Part shown: positions 7,878 to 18,000 of the stretch, one piece after another
Layout of the letters: each line of letters opens with the position of its first letter
How positions within the stretch are numbered: position 1 is the first letter of the stretch
Assembly (NCBI RefSeq): GCF_000327065.1
Contig: NC_019936.1
Location: forward strand, 3,996,001 to 4,060,000
Source: Stutzerimonas stutzeri RCH2
GTDB taxonomy: Bacteria > Pseudomonadota > Gammaproteobacteria > Pseudomonadales > Pseudomonadaceae
Length of the DNA stretch: 64,000 nucleotides
Reading direction: 5' to 3'
Position numbers and translations under genes: made by a program
The notes under the pieces: model-generated
What the model was told of the DNA's origin: nothing
Database searches by the model: none
What the model saw: only the letters and a program-made list of their open reading frames with translations

Positions 7878-9062
7878 TCAGCTGGGGGACTTTAACGACA
7901 GAATTTGCGGTAGTTCCGCCAGCACCGGCGGCAGCTGCTTGTTCAGCGCCAGACGCTCCTGTACCGCCGCGCCGGTCAGGGCATAGCCGAGCAGCTGCCC
8001 AGAAGTACCGAGATAGAGCGCTTTGACATCATTACCCTGGGCTTCGACAGTCCAGTTGCCGGCACTCCCAACCGCAGGCAGGGAAACCACTACCGGGCAT
8101 GCCGGGGTCTTCACTGTGACCGGCATGGGGCCGTAACTGACAAAGGTAGGATTGCCAAACAGCGTTTTAGCCAGGGCCCGCGCCCCAGCCATCAGCGGCA
8201 TCACGTAGAGCAGGTTCAGCCCTTCGACTTCGGCGCAGTCGCCGACGGCATAGACGTGTTCCGCCGAGGTTTGCAGCAGGCGATCGACGACGATGCCGCG
8301 CTTGACCTCGAGCCCCGCCTCGGCAGCCAACTCGGTGCGCGGGCGCAGACCGACGGCACTGACCACCAGATCGCAGCTCCGCTGCGAGCCGTCGGACAGG
8401 GTCGCCTGCAGACCGTCGGTGCTGCGCTGCAGGCGCTCCAGCGTGGCCCCGAGGTGAAAGCGTGCGCCGATGCCCTCCAGGCCGTTGCGAACCGCCTCGG
8501 CGGCCTGTAGCGGCAGCAGACCGGGCATGACCTGCTCGCTGGGGGCGACCAGATCGACCTCGTGGCCACCGAGCAGCAGGTCGTTGGCAAATTCACAGCC
8601 GATCAGCCCGGCACCGAGGATCAGCACCCGACGCTTGCCGGCGACGGCGTCGCGGAAGCGGCCGTAATCGTGCAGGTCGTTGATCGGAAAAACAGCGTCG
8701 GCAGCATCGCCCGCAACCGGCACCTGAATCGTCTGCGCACCCCAGGCCAGTACCAGGTCGCGGTAGGGCACCGGCTCGTTGCCAATCCACACGCGCCGAT
8801 TCGCCGGATCGAGACGGGTGACGCGGGTATGGATGCGAATCTCGGCATTCAGCTGTTCGGCCATGGCGCCGGCGGTGGCCATGCCCAGGTTTTCCGCATT
8901 CTTGTTGGCGGCGAAGCCGGTGGAAAGCAGCGGTTTGGAGTAGGAGCGCCCATCATCGGCGGTAATCAGCAACAACGGCGTCTGGGTGTCCAGCTTGCGG
9001 AATTCCCGGGCCAGGTTATAGCCGGCCAGGCCGGTGCCGATGATGACTACAGGTGCGCTCAC
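7878..9062 (-). CDS. rubB: Rubredoxin-NAD(P)+ reductase
   Basis: A 394-aa FAD-dependent pyridine-nucleotide disulfide-type reductase that passes electrons from NAD(P)H to rubredoxin. The FAD dinucleotide-binding motif is at the N-terminus ([17 protein letters not shown]). The NADH-binding motif is near residue 146 ([15 protein letters not shown]), and the second FAD motif is [11 protein letters not shown] near residue 275. It is 34 bp downstream of the rubredoxin gene on the same strand, making a small electron-transfer operon. In Pseudomonas such pairs serve alkane hydroxylases or oxidative-stress reductases; no alkane monooxygenase is seen here. Confidence 0.94.
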   Translation of the reverse strand: MSAPVVIIGTGLAGYNLAREFRKLDTQTPLLLITADDGRSYSKPLLSTGFAANKNAENLGMATAGAMAEQLNAEIRIHTRVTRLDPANRRVWIGNEPVPYRDLVLAWGAQTIQVPVAGDAADAVFPINDLHDYGRFRDAVAGKRRVLILGAGLIGCEFANDLLLGGHEVDLVAPSEQVMPGLLPLQAAEAVRNGLEGIGARFHLGATLERLQRSTDGLQATLSDGSQRSCDLVVSAVGLRPRTELAAEAGLEVKRGIVVDRLLQTSAEHVYAVGDCAEVEGLNLLYVMPLMAGARALAKTLFGNPTFVSYGPMPVTVKTPACPVVVSLPAVGSAGNWTVEAQGNDVKALYLGTSGQLLGYALTGAAVQERLALNKQLPPVLAELPQILSLKSPS

Positions 9063-9096
9063 GATCTTGTCCTCCAGAGAAGCGTTGCGAAAGAGA

Positions 9097-9264
9097 TCAG
9101 CCGATGGCGATCATTTCGAAGTCCATCTTGCCGACGCCGCAGTCCGGGCACATCCAGTCTTCCGGCACATCTTCCCATGCCGTCCCAGGCGCGATGCCCT
9201 CGTCCGGTACGCCCAGCGCTTCGTCATAGATATAGCCGCACACCACACATTGCCATTTCTTCAT
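9097..9264 (-). CDS. rubA: Rubredoxin
   Basis: A 55-aa iron protein. It has the two Cys pairs that hold one Fe: [10 protein letters not shown] near the start and CPDCGVGK near residue 39, with the acidic linker ([15 protein letters not shown]) typical of AlkG2-type rubredoxins. The start ATG at 9264 follows GAGGTTAGCG. It is the electron carrier for the adjacent rubredoxin reductase. P. aeruginosa has two rubredoxin genes at this place; only one is present here. Confidence 0.96.
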   Translation of the reverse strand: MKKWQCVVCGYIYDEALGVPDEGIAPGTAWEDVPEDWMCPDCGVGKMDFEMIAIG

Positions 9265-9340
9265 CGCTAACCTCGATGTTCCGTCGACTGCGACGCACGC
9301 TATACCAGAACGGCGCGTCGCACCAAACCCACAAATGAAA

Positions 9341-9362
9341 ACGGGCGGCCTAGGCCGCCCGT
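9341..9362 (-). terminator. Terminator of the glycolate operon
   Basis: A perfect 22-bp GC-rich palindrome (half ACGGGCGGCCT) lies 17 bp past the glcA stop. On the minus strand it is followed by TTTTCATTT, which fits a rho-independent terminator. On the plus strand there is no T-run. Confidence 0.8.
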
Positions 9363-9378
9363 CACGCTACCGTCAGGC

Positions 9379-11082
9379 TTAGCCTGCGGCAGCCACCAGC
9401 GGATCGCTGATGCCCAGCACGTAAAACCCGATCAGGCCGATGGCGCCGGCCAGGATGAGGTAATACAGCGTCGGCAGCATGGTCTTGCGCAGGGTGATCC
9501 CTTCGCGACCAAGCAGGCCTACCGTGGCCGAAGCCGCCACTACGTTGTGAATGGCGATCATGTTGCCCGCCGCCGCACCCACCGACTGCAGCGCCACCAT
9601 CAGCGCACCGGACAGGCCGAGCAGGCCTGCGGTGTTGAACTGGAACTGCGACAGCATCAGGTTGGACACCGTGTTGGAACCGGCGATGAACGCGCCCAGC
9701 GCCCCGACCGCCGGCGCGAAGAACGGATAAACCGAGCCCACGCTGTTAGCGACGAGCTGCGCCATGGCCACCGGCATGGACACCAGGTCGGAGCCATTAA
9801 CGCCCGAGTTGATCAGGATCCGCACCATCGGAATGGTGAAGATCAGCACGAAGCCCGCGCCGAGCAGGGTCTTGCTCGATTCGGAAATCGCCGCGCCCAG
9901 CTCGCTGGCCTTCATCCGATGCAGGAAGAAGGTGATCAGCACCACCATGCAGAGAATCCCGCCCGGCAGGTACAGCGGCTCCAGCGTACCGGAAACGCCC
10001 GTTTCGCCGAGGATGTCCTTCCAGCCGAAGCTGAGCGACATCAGCAGCGCCTTGAAGTCCGGGAAGACCCGCGAGGCGACCAGCAAACCAGCCAGCAGCA
10101 AGTAAGGAGCCCAAGCCATCGGCACGGAGATCGGCGTCTTGCCGGCTACGTCCTCGATCTTCATCTCGATCTTGCCCATCCACTCGGACGGCCATTCCTT
10201 CGCCGGCGCGAAATCCCAGGTGTCCTTCGGCAGCAGGAAGCCGGCCTTGGCCGCCGGTACGACAATGGCCAGACCAACCAGCGCACCGATCATCGACGGG
10301 AATTCCGGACCGAGGAACACACCGGCCGCAGCATACGGAATGACGAAGGCGAGACCGGTAAAGACCGCGAACGGCGCGACTGCCAGACCTTCGGTCCAGG
10401 ATTTGTTGCGACCGAAGTAGCGGGTCATGATGCTGACCATGATCAGCGGCATGAGAATCCCGCACAGCGCATGGATGATCGCGACGCGCGAGAAGATCAA
10501 GTGGAAGAACACCTCCCAGTTACTGCCCACCGCAGCCAGCTGCTCGCTGATGCCAGTCTTGTCCAGACCCGCACCGACACCGACCAGAATCGGCGTGCCC
10601 ACCGCACCGAAGGACACCGGCGTGGACTGCACCATCATCCCCATGACCACCGCCGCCAGCGCCGGGAAGCCCAGCGCGACCATCAGCGGTGCCGCCACCG
10701 CCGCCGGTGTGCCGAAGCCCGACGCCCCCTCGATGAAGCAACCGAACAGCCAGGCGACGATCAGCACCTGAACGCGACGGTCAGGACTGACATTGGAGAA
10801 GCCACGCCGAATCGAACTGATCCCCCCGGAATGTTTCAGCGTGTTGAGCAGCAGAATCGCACCGAAGATGATCCAGAGGATCGCCGCGGTGAGGATCAGG
10901 CCCTGCAAGGTGGAAGCGATGACCCGGTTGAGGGTCATGTCCCAGGCCAGCAGGCCGATCAGCGCAGTGAGGACGAAAACCAGCGGCATGGCGTACTTGG
11001 CCGGCCAGCGAAAGCCGATCAGCAGCACACCCGCCAGCACCAGCGGCACGAAGGCCAGGATGGACAGTAGTGTTTGACTCAT
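9379..11082 (-). CDS. glcA: Glycolate/lactate permease (LctP family)
   Basis: A 567-aa polytopic inner-membrane transporter of the LctP family (L-lactate, D-lactate and glycolate:H+ symport). About 13 hydrophobic segments can be seen. Family-typical stretches include [36 protein letters not shown] and the C-terminal [20 protein letters not shown]. Its place as last gene of glcDEFGBA points to glycolate uptake, although LctP proteins are promiscuous. It is 217 bp downstream of glcB, the only sizeable gap in the operon. In P. aeruginosa this gene is not part of the glc cluster. Confidence 0.92.
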   Translation of the reverse strand: MSQTLLSILAFVPLVLAGVLLIGFRWPAKYAMPLVFVLTALIGLLAWDMTLNRVIASTLQGLILTAAILWIIFGAILLLNTLKHSGGISSIRRGFSNVSPDRRVQVLIVAWLFGCFIEGASGFGTPAAVAAPLMVALGFPALAAVVMGMMVQSTPVSFGAVGTPILVGVGAGLDKTGISEQLAAVGSNWEVFFHLIFSRVAIIHALCGILMPLIMVSIMTRYFGRNKSWTEGLAVAPFAVFTGLAFVIPYAAAGVFLGPEFPSMIGALVGLAIVVPAAKAGFLLPKDTWDFAPAKEWPSEWMGKIEMKIEDVAGKTPISVPMAWAPYLLLAGLLVASRVFPDFKALLMSLSFGWKDILGETGVSGTLEPLYLPGGILCMVVLITFFLHRMKASELGAAISESSKTLLGAGFVLIFTIPMVRILINSGVNGSDLVSMPVAMAQLVANSVGSVYPFFAPAVGALGAFIAGSNTVSNLMLSQFQFNTAGLLGLSGALMVALQSVGAAAGNMIAIHNVVAASATVGLLGREGITLRKTMLPTLYYLILAGAIGLIGFYVLGISDPLVAAAG

Positions 11083-11299
11083 TTGTTGGGTCCCTGCGTT
11101 TTTTGTTGTGAACCGCTTCTATTGTGTCCGGGCACGCCCGGTGCTTCGCATGAAACGCCCCCACGCGGTGCGCTTCCCGACGGCCCGGCCGAAACCGTGC
11201 CGCTCATGCTCGAAAGCCCCGGACGCCAACTCGACGCCTGGGGCTGCTGTCCTGCACCGCGTGCGCCGAGCTTCCGGCAGCACGCAGTTCCCGGCCCTG

Positions 11300-13480
11300 T
11301 CAGGCCTGGCTGGCCTTGTAGCGCTGACGCCAGGCATGCAGCAGCGGCTCGGTGTAGCCCGCCGGCTGCTCGCGGCCCTTGAACACCAGATCCGACGCCG
11401 CCTGGAAGGCGATCGACTGAGTGTAGTCGCTGGACATGGCGCGATAGAGCGGATCGCCAGCGTTCTGCTGGTCGACCACCTTGGCCATGCGCTGCAGGGT
11501 TTCCTGCACCTGCTCGCGGCTGACCACACCGTGGTGCAGCCAGTTGGCAATGTGCTGGCTGGAGATACGCAGGGTGGCGCGGTCTTCCATCAGGCCGACG
11601 TTGTGGATGTCCGGTACCTTGGAGCAGCCGACGCCCTGCTCGACCCAGCGCACCACGTAGCCGAGGATGCCCTGGCAGTTGTTGTCCAGCTCCTGCTGCT
11701 TCTCTTCGGCGCTCCACTTGTCTTCGGCGACCACCGGGATGCTCAGCAGGTCGTTGAGCAGCTGATCGCGCTCGGCCGCCAGGTCGATCTTCTCCAGCTC
11801 GCTCTGCACGGCCTGCACGTTCACCTGGTGGTAGTGCAGCGCGTGCAGGGTGGCGCCGGTCGGCGACGGCACCCAGGCGGTGTTGGCGCCGGATTTCGGA
11901 TGGCCGATCTTCTGCTCGAGCATGGCTGCCATCAGGTCCGGCATGGCCCACATGCCCTTGCCGATCTGCGCCTTGCCGCGCAGGCCGCAGGCCAGGCCGA
12001 CCAGCACGTTGTTGCGCTCGTAGGACTGGATCCACGGGGTGGACTTCATGTCACCCTTGCGCAGCACCGGGCCGGCTTCCATGCAGGTGTGCATCTCGTC
12101 GCCGGTACGGTCGAGGAAGCCGGTGTTGATGAAGGCCACGCGGTGCTTGGCCGCAGCGATGCAGGCCTTGAGGTTGGCGCTGGTGCGGCGCTCCTCGTCC
12201 ATGATGCCCATCTTCAGGGTGTAGCGCGGCACACCGATCAGCTCCTCGACGCGACCGAACAGCTCATCGGCGAAGGCGACTTCCTTCGGTCCGTGCATCT
12301 TCGGCTTGACGATGTAGACGCTGCCGGTGCGCGAGTTGCCCTTGCGCTGGAGGTCGTGCTTGGCGATCAGGCTGGTGAACACACCGTCCATGATGCCTTC
12401 CGGAATCTCGCGGCCGTCTTCCAGCAGGATCGCCGGGTTGGTCATCAGGTGACCGACGTTGCGGATGAACAGCAGCGAACGACCATGCAGCTTCAGCTCG
12501 CCGCCGTTGGGTGCGCTGTATTCGCGGTCCGGGTTCAGGCGGCGGACGAAGCTCGAGCTGCCCTTGGCGACTTCCTCGCTGAGGGTGCCCTGCACGATGC
12601 CCAGCCAGTTGCGGTAGGCCAGCACCTTGTCATCGGCATCCACCGCAGCAACCGAGTCTTCGCAGTCGAGGATGGTGGAAACCGCGGACTCGACCAGCAG
12701 GTCCTTAACGCCAGCAGCATCGGTCTGGCCGATCGGGCTGTTCGGATCGATCTGGATCTCGACGTGCAGGCCGTTGTTCTTCAGCAGCACGGCCTTCGGC
12801 TCGACCGCTTCACCCTGGAAGCCGACGAATTTTTCCGGCTGCGCCAGCCCGGTGACGCTGCCGTTCTCCAGGGTGACCTTCAGCTGGCCATCCTGCACGC
12901 GATAGGCGGTGGCGTCGGCGTGGCTGCCTTCGGCCAGCGGCGCGGCCTGATCGAGGAAATTGCGCGCGTAGGCGATGACCTTGGCGCCACGGACTTCGTT
13001 GTAGCCCGGGCCCTTCTGCGCGCCGCCCTCTTCGGAGATGGCGTCGGTGCCGTAGAGCGCGTCGTACAGCGAGCCCCAGCGGGCGTTCGCGGCGTTCAGC
13101 GCATAACGCGCGTTCATGATCGGCACCACCAGCTGCGGGCCGGCCTGGGTGGCGATCTCGCTGTCGACGTTGGCGGTTTCGATCTTCACCTCGCCGGGCA
13201 CCGGCAGCAGGTAGCCGATGGATTCGAGGAAGGCGCGGTAGGCGGCCATGTCCTTGATCGGACCGGGATTGGCTTTGTGCCATGTGTCCAGCTCGACCTG
13301 CATGCGGTCGCGCTCGGCGAGCAGTTCACGGTTCTTCGGCGCCAGGTCATGGACCAGGGCGTCCAGGCCCTGCCAGAAGGCGGCGGCTTCGATACCGCTG
13401 CCCGGCAGGACTTCGTCTTCGATGAAACGCTGCAGATTGGCCGCGACTTGCAGGCGGCCCAGGGTTACGCGCTCAGTCAT
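11300..13480 (-). CDS. glcB: Malate synthase G
   Basis: A 726-aa malate synthase isoform G, condensing glyoxylate with acetyl-CoA to malate in the cytoplasm. The length is right for the G form; the A form is about 530 aa. The N-terminus [20 protein letters not shown] and the central [19 protein letters not shown] segment (Mg2+/glyoxylate site region) are characteristic, as is [20 protein letters not shown]. It consumes the glyoxylate made by GlcDEF encoded upstream. The gap to glcG is 20 bp, so the two are co-transcribed. Confidence 0.97.
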   Translation of the reverse strand: MTERVTLGRLQVAANLQRFIEDEVLPGSGIEAAAFWQGLDALVHDLAPKNRELLAERDRMQVELDTWHKANPGPIKDMAAYRAFLESIGYLLPVPGEVKIETANVDSEIATQAGPQLVVPIMNARYALNAANARWGSLYDALYGTDAISEEGGAQKGPGYNEVRGAKVIAYARNFLDQAAPLAEGSHADATAYRVQDGQLKVTLENGSVTGLAQPEKFVGFQGEAVEPKAVLLKNNGLHVEIQIDPNSPIGQTDAAGVKDLLVESAVSTILDCEDSVAAVDADDKVLAYRNWLGIVQGTLSEEVAKGSSSFVRRLNPDREYSAPNGGELKLHGRSLLFIRNVGHLMTNPAILLEDGREIPEGIMDGVFTSLIAKHDLQRKGNSRTGSVYIVKPKMHGPKEVAFADELFGRVEELIGVPRYTLKMGIMDEERRTSANLKACIAAAKHRVAFINTGFLDRTGDEMHTCMEAGPVLRKGDMKSTPWIQSYERNNVLVGLACGLRGKAQIGKGMWAMPDLMAAMLEQKIGHPKSGANTAWVPSPTGATLHALHYHQVNVQAVQSELEKIDLAAERDQLLNDLLSIPVVAEDKWSAEEKQQELDNNCQGILGYVVRWVEQGVGCSKVPDIHNVGLMEDRATLRISSQHIANWLHHGVVSREQVQETLQRMAKVVDQQNAGDPLYRAMSSDYTQSIAFQAASDLVFKGREQPAGYTEPLLHAWRQRYKASQA

Positions 13481-13500
13481 CTGTCGTTCTCCTTGTCTGT

Positions 13501-13905
13501 TCAGTTGGCCAGGGCGGCAACGCCGGCCTTGGCGATCTGGGCGTCCTGCGCGGCGGTCACGCCGGAGACGCCAACCGAACCGATGACCTGACCGTCAACC
13601 ACTACCGGCACGCCGCCTTCCAGCGAGCAGACCACCGGCGCGGAGAGGAAGGCGCTGCGGCCGCCGTTGACCATGTCTTCGTAACCCTTGGTTTCACGAC
13701 GGCCGAGGGCCGAGCTGCGGGCCTTCTCGGTGGCGATGTAGGAGGCGATCGGCGCGCAGCCGTCCAGACGCTCCAGCGCCAGCGGATGGCCGCCGTCGTC
13801 GGCGACGACGATGGTCACGGCCCAGCCATTAGCCTGCGCTTCGGCGCGAGCAGCGGCGAGGATGGTGGCGACTTCGGTCTGGCTCAGTACGGCTTTGCTT
13901 TTCAT
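13501..13905 (-). CDS. glcG: GlcG, heme-degrading-domain (DUF336) protein
   Basis: A 134-aa protein of the GlcG/HbpS/PduO-C fold. Typical stretches are [40 protein letters not shown] and the C-terminal [13 protein letters not shown]. Its function in glycolate use is unknown, although it is conserved inside glc operons. It lies between glcF (73-bp gap) and glcB (20-bp gap) on the same strand. Confidence 0.93.
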   Translation of the reverse strand: MKSKAVLSQTEVATILAAARAEAQANGWAVTIVVADDGGHPLALERLDGCAPIASYIATEKARSSALGRRETKGYEDMVNGGRSAFLSAPVVCSLEGGVPVVVDGQVIGSVGVSGVTAAQDAQIAKAGVAALAN

Positions 13906-13978
13906 CTCGATTCTCCTGTCTTCGTATTTCGGTTGTTCGCTGGCCGCCCTGACTGGGCGACCGAACCATGAGGCGTTG

Positions 13979-15196
13979 CTACTGCATCGATTCCTCGACC
14001 ACTTCGATCCAGTGCTTGACCGGCGTGCGGCCGGCGCCGTCGAGGTGAGTCTGGCAGCCGATGTTGGCGGTGACGATCACTTCCGGCTTGCCGCTCTCCA
14101 GCGCGTTGAGCTTGTTGTCGCGCAGCTGGTGGGAAATCTCCGGCTGGGTGATCGAATAGCTGCCGGCCGAGCCACAGCACAGGTGCGCATCTGGCACCGC
14201 GGTGAGCTGGTAGCCCAGGCGGGTGAGCACGTCTTCGACCGCGCCGCCGAGCTTCTGTGCGTGCTGCAGGGTGCACGGGCAATGGAAGGCCATGCGCTTG
14301 TCGGCGCGCACATTGAGCTTTTCCAGCTCGGCGCTGCGCAGCACTTCGACCAGATCCTTGGCCAGCTCGCTGACCCGCGCGGCCTTGGCGGCGTAGGCCG
14401 GGTCATCCTTGAGCAGATGACCGTATTCCTTGACGAAGGCACCGCAGCCGCTGGCGGTCTGCACGATGGCTTCGGCACCGGCTTCGATGGCCGGCCACCA
14501 GGCGTCGATGTTGCGCCGTGCGCGGTCCAGGCCGGCATCCTGCGCGTTGAGGTGGTAATCCACCGCGCCGCAGCAGCCGGCTTCGCGCGCCGGACTGACG
14601 CTGATGCCCAGGCGGTCGAGCACGCGCGCGGCGGCGGCGTTGGTGCTCGGCGACAGGCTCGGCTGCACGCAGCCTTCGAGTATCAGCACGCGACGGCTGT
14701 GCATGACCTGCGGGCGCGGCTTGGCCGGGCGGATCTCGCGCGGCAGGTGGTCCTTCAACGAGGCCGGCATCAGCGGCTTCAGCGCATTGCCGGCGCCCAG
14801 CAGTGCCTTGAACAGGCCCGGACGCGGGATCACCGTGCGCAGGCCGCCGCGCACGACGCGCTCGCCCAACGGGCGCTGCACCTGCTGCTCGATGAAGTCG
14901 CGGCCGATGTCCAGCAGGTTGTGGTACTTCACCCCGGACGGACAGGTGGTTTCGCAGTTGCGGCAGGTCAGGCAGCGGTCCAGGTGCAGCTGGGTGCTTT
15001 CGGTCACCTCGCCGCCTTCGAACATCTGCTTCATCAGGTAGATGCGCCCGCGCGGGCCGTCCAGCTCGTCGCCGAGCAGCTGGTAGGTCGGGCAGGTGGC
15101 ATTGCAGAAGCCGCAATGCACGCAGGAGCGCAGGATGCTTTCAGCTTCTTCGGCGCGCGGCAGCTTTTTCGCCGCTTCGCTCAGATTGGTTTGCAT
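13979..15196 (-). CDS. glcF: Glycolate oxidase iron-sulfur subunit
   Basis: A 405-aa subunit carrying two 4Fe-4S clusters near the N-terminus (CVHCGFCNATCP at about residue 26 and CLTCRNCETTCP at about 76). Two CCG-type cysteine-rich domains follow, visible as REAGCCGAVDYHL and DAHLCCGSAGSYS. It accepts electrons from the GlcD/GlcE flavoproteins and passes them to the quinone pool. Its start lies 6 bp past the glcE stop. Confidence 0.97.
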   Translation of the reverse strand: MQTNLSEAAKKLPRAEEAESILRSCVHCGFCNATCPTYQLLGDELDGPRGRIYLMKQMFEGGEVTESTQLHLDRCLTCRNCETTCPSGVKYHNLLDIGRDFIEQQVQRPLGERVVRGGLRTVIPRPGLFKALLGAGNALKPLMPASLKDHLPREIRPAKPRPQVMHSRRVLILEGCVQPSLSPSTNAAAARVLDRLGISVSPAREAGCCGAVDYHLNAQDAGLDRARRNIDAWWPAIEAGAEAIVQTASGCGAFVKEYGHLLKDDPAYAAKAARVSELAKDLVEVLRSAELEKLNVRADKRMAFHCPCTLQHAQKLGGAVEDVLTRLGYQLTAVPDAHLCCGSAGSYSITQPEISHQLRDNKLNALESGKPEVIVTANIGCQTHLDGAGRTPVKHWIEVVEESMQ

Positions 15197-15202
15197 ACGT
15201 CG

Positions 15203-16264
15203 TCAGACCTCGGAATACATGCGGCCGGGGTTGAAGATCCCCTGCGGGTCCAGCGCGGCCTTGAGCTGGCGGTGATAACGCAGCAGCGGTGCGGCCAGCG
15301 GCTGGAACGGATTGGTTGTGGCGCCTGCGGTAAAGCAGGTGGCGTGGCCGCCGACCTCAATGGCGATACCGCGGATGGTCACCGCGTCGGCGTCGGACTT
15401 CAGCCAGCGCTGGGCACCGGCCCAGTCCACCAGCTGATCGCCCGGCAGACCCAGCGCCGGCGTGTTGTTCGGCAGCGACAGGCGCCACAGCGGGCGCGGA
15501 TCGGCAAAGAACGCCAGGCGCTGTTCGCGCAGGTCGTTCCAGTAGCCGGGGTCGAGATCCTCGCCACCGATACGCTCGCGGGCCGCACCAACAGAGCCTT
15601 CGCCGCCTTCCAGACGCAGGTGCAGCGCCTGGCCGTCATGGCTAGCGGCGCTGATCGGGATCGGCTGCTGGCCCCACTCGGCAAGCTTCAGCAGTGCACG
15701 TTCGAGATCGATCTCCAGGCGTAGGCTGGTGCACAGGCGCGGCTTGGGCAGAACTTTGAGCGAGACTTCGGTGAGTACGCCGAGGCAACCGAAGCTGCCG
15801 GCCATCAGGCGCGACAGATCGTAGCCGGCAACGTTCTTCATCACCTCGCCACCAAAACGCAGGTGCTTGCCCTGGCCGGTGATGACCCGCGAGCCGAGCA
15901 CAAAATCGCGCACCGAACCGCTCCACGGACGACGCGGGCCGGACAGCCCGGCAGCGATCATGCCGCCGACGGTGGCGCCCTCGCCGAAGTGTGGCGGCTC
16001 GCAAGGCAGCATCTGCCCAGCTTCATCCAGCGCGGTTTCCAGCTCCGTCAGCGGCGTGCCGGCGCGAACGGTGACCACCAGTTCGGTAGGGTCATAGCTG
16101 ACGATGCCGCGGTGCTCGCGGGTATCGAGCAGTACACCGTCGGCCTGCAGCCCGAGAAAGCTCTTGCTGCCGCTGCCCTGGATGCGCAGCGGCGTGTTGG
16201 CGGCGAGCGCCTGGTTGACCTGGTCCAGCAACTGCGCGCTGGCGTCGTTGGCGATTACGGACAT
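15203..16264 (-). CDS. glcE: Glycolate oxidase FAD-binding subunit
   Basis: A 353-aa flavoprotein of the PCMH FAD-binding type. The flavin-binding region is in the N-terminal half (LRIQGSGSKSFLG, GEGATVGGMIAAGLSGPRRP) and the C-terminus shows the family ending GIFNPGRMY. It forms the glycolate dehydrogenase core with GlcD and GlcF. The start codon overlaps the glcD stop by one base (TGATG), giving tight coupling. Confidence 0.96.
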   Translation of the reverse strand: MSVIANDASAQLLDQVNQALAANTPLRIQGSGSKSFLGLQADGVLLDTREHRGIVSYDPTELVVTVRAGTPLTELETALDEAGQMLPCEPPHFGEGATVGGMIAAGLSGPRRPWSGSVRDFVLGSRVITGQGKHLRFGGEVMKNVAGYDLSRLMAGSFGCLGVLTEVSLKVLPKPRLCTSLRLEIDLERALLKLAEWGQQPIPISAASHDGQALHLRLEGGEGSVGAARERIGGEDLDPGYWNDLREQRLAFFADPRPLWRLSLPNNTPALGLPGDQLVDWAGAQRWLKSDADAVTIRGIAIEVGGHATCFTAGATTNPFQPLAAPLLRYHRQLKAALDPQGIFNPGRMYSEV

Positions 16265-17763
16265 CAGAAACGCTCCAGTTCGGGGAAAGGCAGCTGGCCG
16301 TTATGGATGTGCATGCGGCCGAATTCGGCGCAGCGATGCAGGGTCGGGATGTTCTTGCCCGGGTTGAGCAGGCCGCTCGGGTCAAAGGCCGCCTTGACCG
16401 CGTGGAACAGCGTCAGCTCGTCGGCATTGAACTGCGAGCACATCTGATTGATCTTCTCGCGGCCGACGCCGTGTTCGCCGGTAATGCTGCCGCCCACCTT
16501 CACGCAGAGTTCGAGGATCTTGCCGCCCAGGTCTTCGGCGCGCTCCAGCTCACCGGGCTGGTTGGCATCGAAGAGGATCAGCGGGTGCATGTTGCCGTCG
16601 CCGGCATGGAACACGTTCGCCACGCGCAGGCCGAACTGCTCGGAGAGGTCGGAAATGCCCTTGAGCACACCCGGCAGCTCGCGCCGCGGAATGGTGCCGT
16701 CCATGCAGTAGTAGTCCGGCGAGATGCGCCCGACCGCCGGGAAGGCGTTCTTGCGCCCGGCCCAGAAACGCACGCGCTCGGCTTCGTCCTTGGCCAGGCG
16801 CACTTCGGTGGCACCGGCCAGCTTCAACACTTCGCTGACTCGCGCACAGTCGTCATGCACATCAGCTTCGACGCCGTCGAGTTCGCAGAGCAGGATCGCC
16901 TCGGCATCCACCGGATAACCGGCGTGGATGAAGTCTTCGGCAGCGCGGATCGACAGGTTGTCCATCATTTCCAGGCCACCGGGGATGATGCCGGCGGCGA
17001 TGATGTCGCCCACCGCACGACCGGCCTTCTCCACCGAGTCGAAGGCAGCGAGCAGCACCTTGGCCACCTGCGGCTTGGGCAGCAGCTTGACCGTCACCTC
17101 GGTGACGATGCCGAGCATGCCTTCGGAGCCGGTGAACAGCGCCAGCAGGTCGAAGCCCGGCGAATCCAGTGCGTCGGAGCCGAGCGTCATGCGCTCGCCT
17201 TCGACGGTGAGGATGTCCACCTTGAGCAGGTTGTGCACGGTCAGGCCGTACTTCAGGCAGTGCACGCCGCCGGCATTCTCGGCGACGTTACCGCCGATGG
17301 AGCAGGCGATCTGCGACGAAGGGTCCGGCGCGTAGTACAGCTCATAGGGTGCGGCAGCCTGGGAGATCGCCAGGTTACGCACGCCGGGCTGGACGCGGGC
17401 GAAGCGGCCGGCCGGATCGACTTCGAGAATCTTGTTGAAGCGCGCCATGACCAGCAGGATGCCCTGCTCGAGCGGCAGCGCACCGCCGGACAGACCGGTG
17501 CCGGCACCGCGGGCGACCACTGGAACGCCGCGCTGATGACAGAGCTTGAGCAGCGTCTCGACCTGCTCGATACGCTCGGGCAGCACGACCAGCAGCGGCG
17601 TGGTGCGATAGGCGGATAGCCCGTCGCACTCGTAGGGCTTGAGGTCTTCGCTGCGATGGAGGATGTCCAGGTCAGGCAGCTGTGCCTGCAGTTCGGCCAG
17701 CAGGGCAGCCTTGTCGACCTTGGGCAACGCACCATCGACGCGTTCGTCGTAGAGAATGTTCAT
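16264..17763 (-). CDS. glcD: Glycolate oxidase catalytic FAD subunit
   Basis: A 499-aa FAD-linked oxidase, first gene of the operon. The start MNILYDERVDGALPKVDKA was chosen over a GTG/ATG reading 9 codons longer because of the upstream GGAACCTGCC and family length. PCMH motifs are GVPVVARGAGTGLSGGALPL and SQIACSIGGNVAENAGG. The C-terminal oxidase domain carries HAGDGNMHPLILFD and GSITGEHGVGREK. It oxidises glycolate to glyoxylate at the membrane. It is divergent from glcC, with two identical operator palindromes between. Confidence 0.97.
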   Translation of the reverse strand: MNILYDERVDGALPKVDKAALLAELQAQLPDLDILHRSEDLKPYECDGLSAYRTTPLLVVLPERIEQVETLLKLCHQRGVPVVARGAGTGLSGGALPLEQGILLVMARFNKILEVDPAGRFARVQPGVRNLAISQAAAPYELYYAPDPSSQIACSIGGNVAENAGGVHCLKYGLTVHNLLKVDILTVEGERMTLGSDALDSPGFDLLALFTGSEGMLGIVTEVTVKLLPKPQVAKVLLAAFDSVEKAGRAVGDIIAAGIIPGGLEMMDNLSIRAAEDFIHAGYPVDAEAILLCELDGVEADVHDDCARVSEVLKLAGATEVRLAKDEAERVRFWAGRKNAFPAVGRISPDYYCMDGTIPRRELPGVLKGISDLSEQFGLRVANVFHAGDGNMHPLILFDANQPGELERAEDLGGKILELCVKVGGSITGEHGVGREKINQMCSQFNADELTLFHAVKAAFDPSGLLNPGKNIPTLHRCAEFGRMHIHNGQLPFPELERF

Positions 17764-17864
17764 GGCAGGTTCCAGTTCTCGTGGGGCCACAGCCAGCGCG
17801 CACGGCTGCGGTGGAATGACGCATCTTTAACGTCGAAGGTGGGCGCCCGTCCATGCCCCAGACA

Positions 17865-17879
17865 ACTGGTCCTACCAGT
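17865..17879. promoter_or_regulatory. Probable GlcC operator 1
   Basis: ACTGGTCCTACCAGT, a perfect 6-3-6 palindrome, lies about 100 bp upstream of the glcD start. It fits the TGGT-N3-ACCA pattern of PdhR/LldR/GlcC-type FadR-subfamily GntR regulators. An identical copy is at 17972. Confidence 0.8.
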
Positions 17880-17971
17880 TTTTTGTAGTCAGCCGATGAA
17901 AGGCACTACCAAACGGCCTTCCAAGCGGCGCTGTTTCTGCTATCCAGCCATTCAGGGTAAACTCGCCTCAA

Positions 17972-17986
17972 ACTGGTCCTACCAGT
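17972..17986. promoter_or_regulatory. Probable GlcC operator 2
   Basis: A second identical ACTGGTCCTACCAGT, ending 14 bp before the glcC start codon and abutting its ribosome site (GGAGAACGAAGGAC). Its centre is 107 bp from that of operator 1. Placed here it would mediate glcC autoregulation. Confidence 0.8.
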
Positions 17987-18000
17987 GGAGAACGAAGGAC

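Noticed and set aside
11083..11299. Regulatory RNA in the glcB-glcA gap
   Set aside because: Only short GC hairpins (for example CCGGGCACGCCCGG at 11128-11141) are visible, with no conserved riboswitch pattern.
9547..13591. Very long antisense open frames (507 aa at 9547-11070, 827 aa at 11108-13591)
   Set aside because: They lie opposite glcA and glcB, are rich in Arg, His and Gln, and show no family motif. They are the usual shadow frames of GC-rich codon usage.
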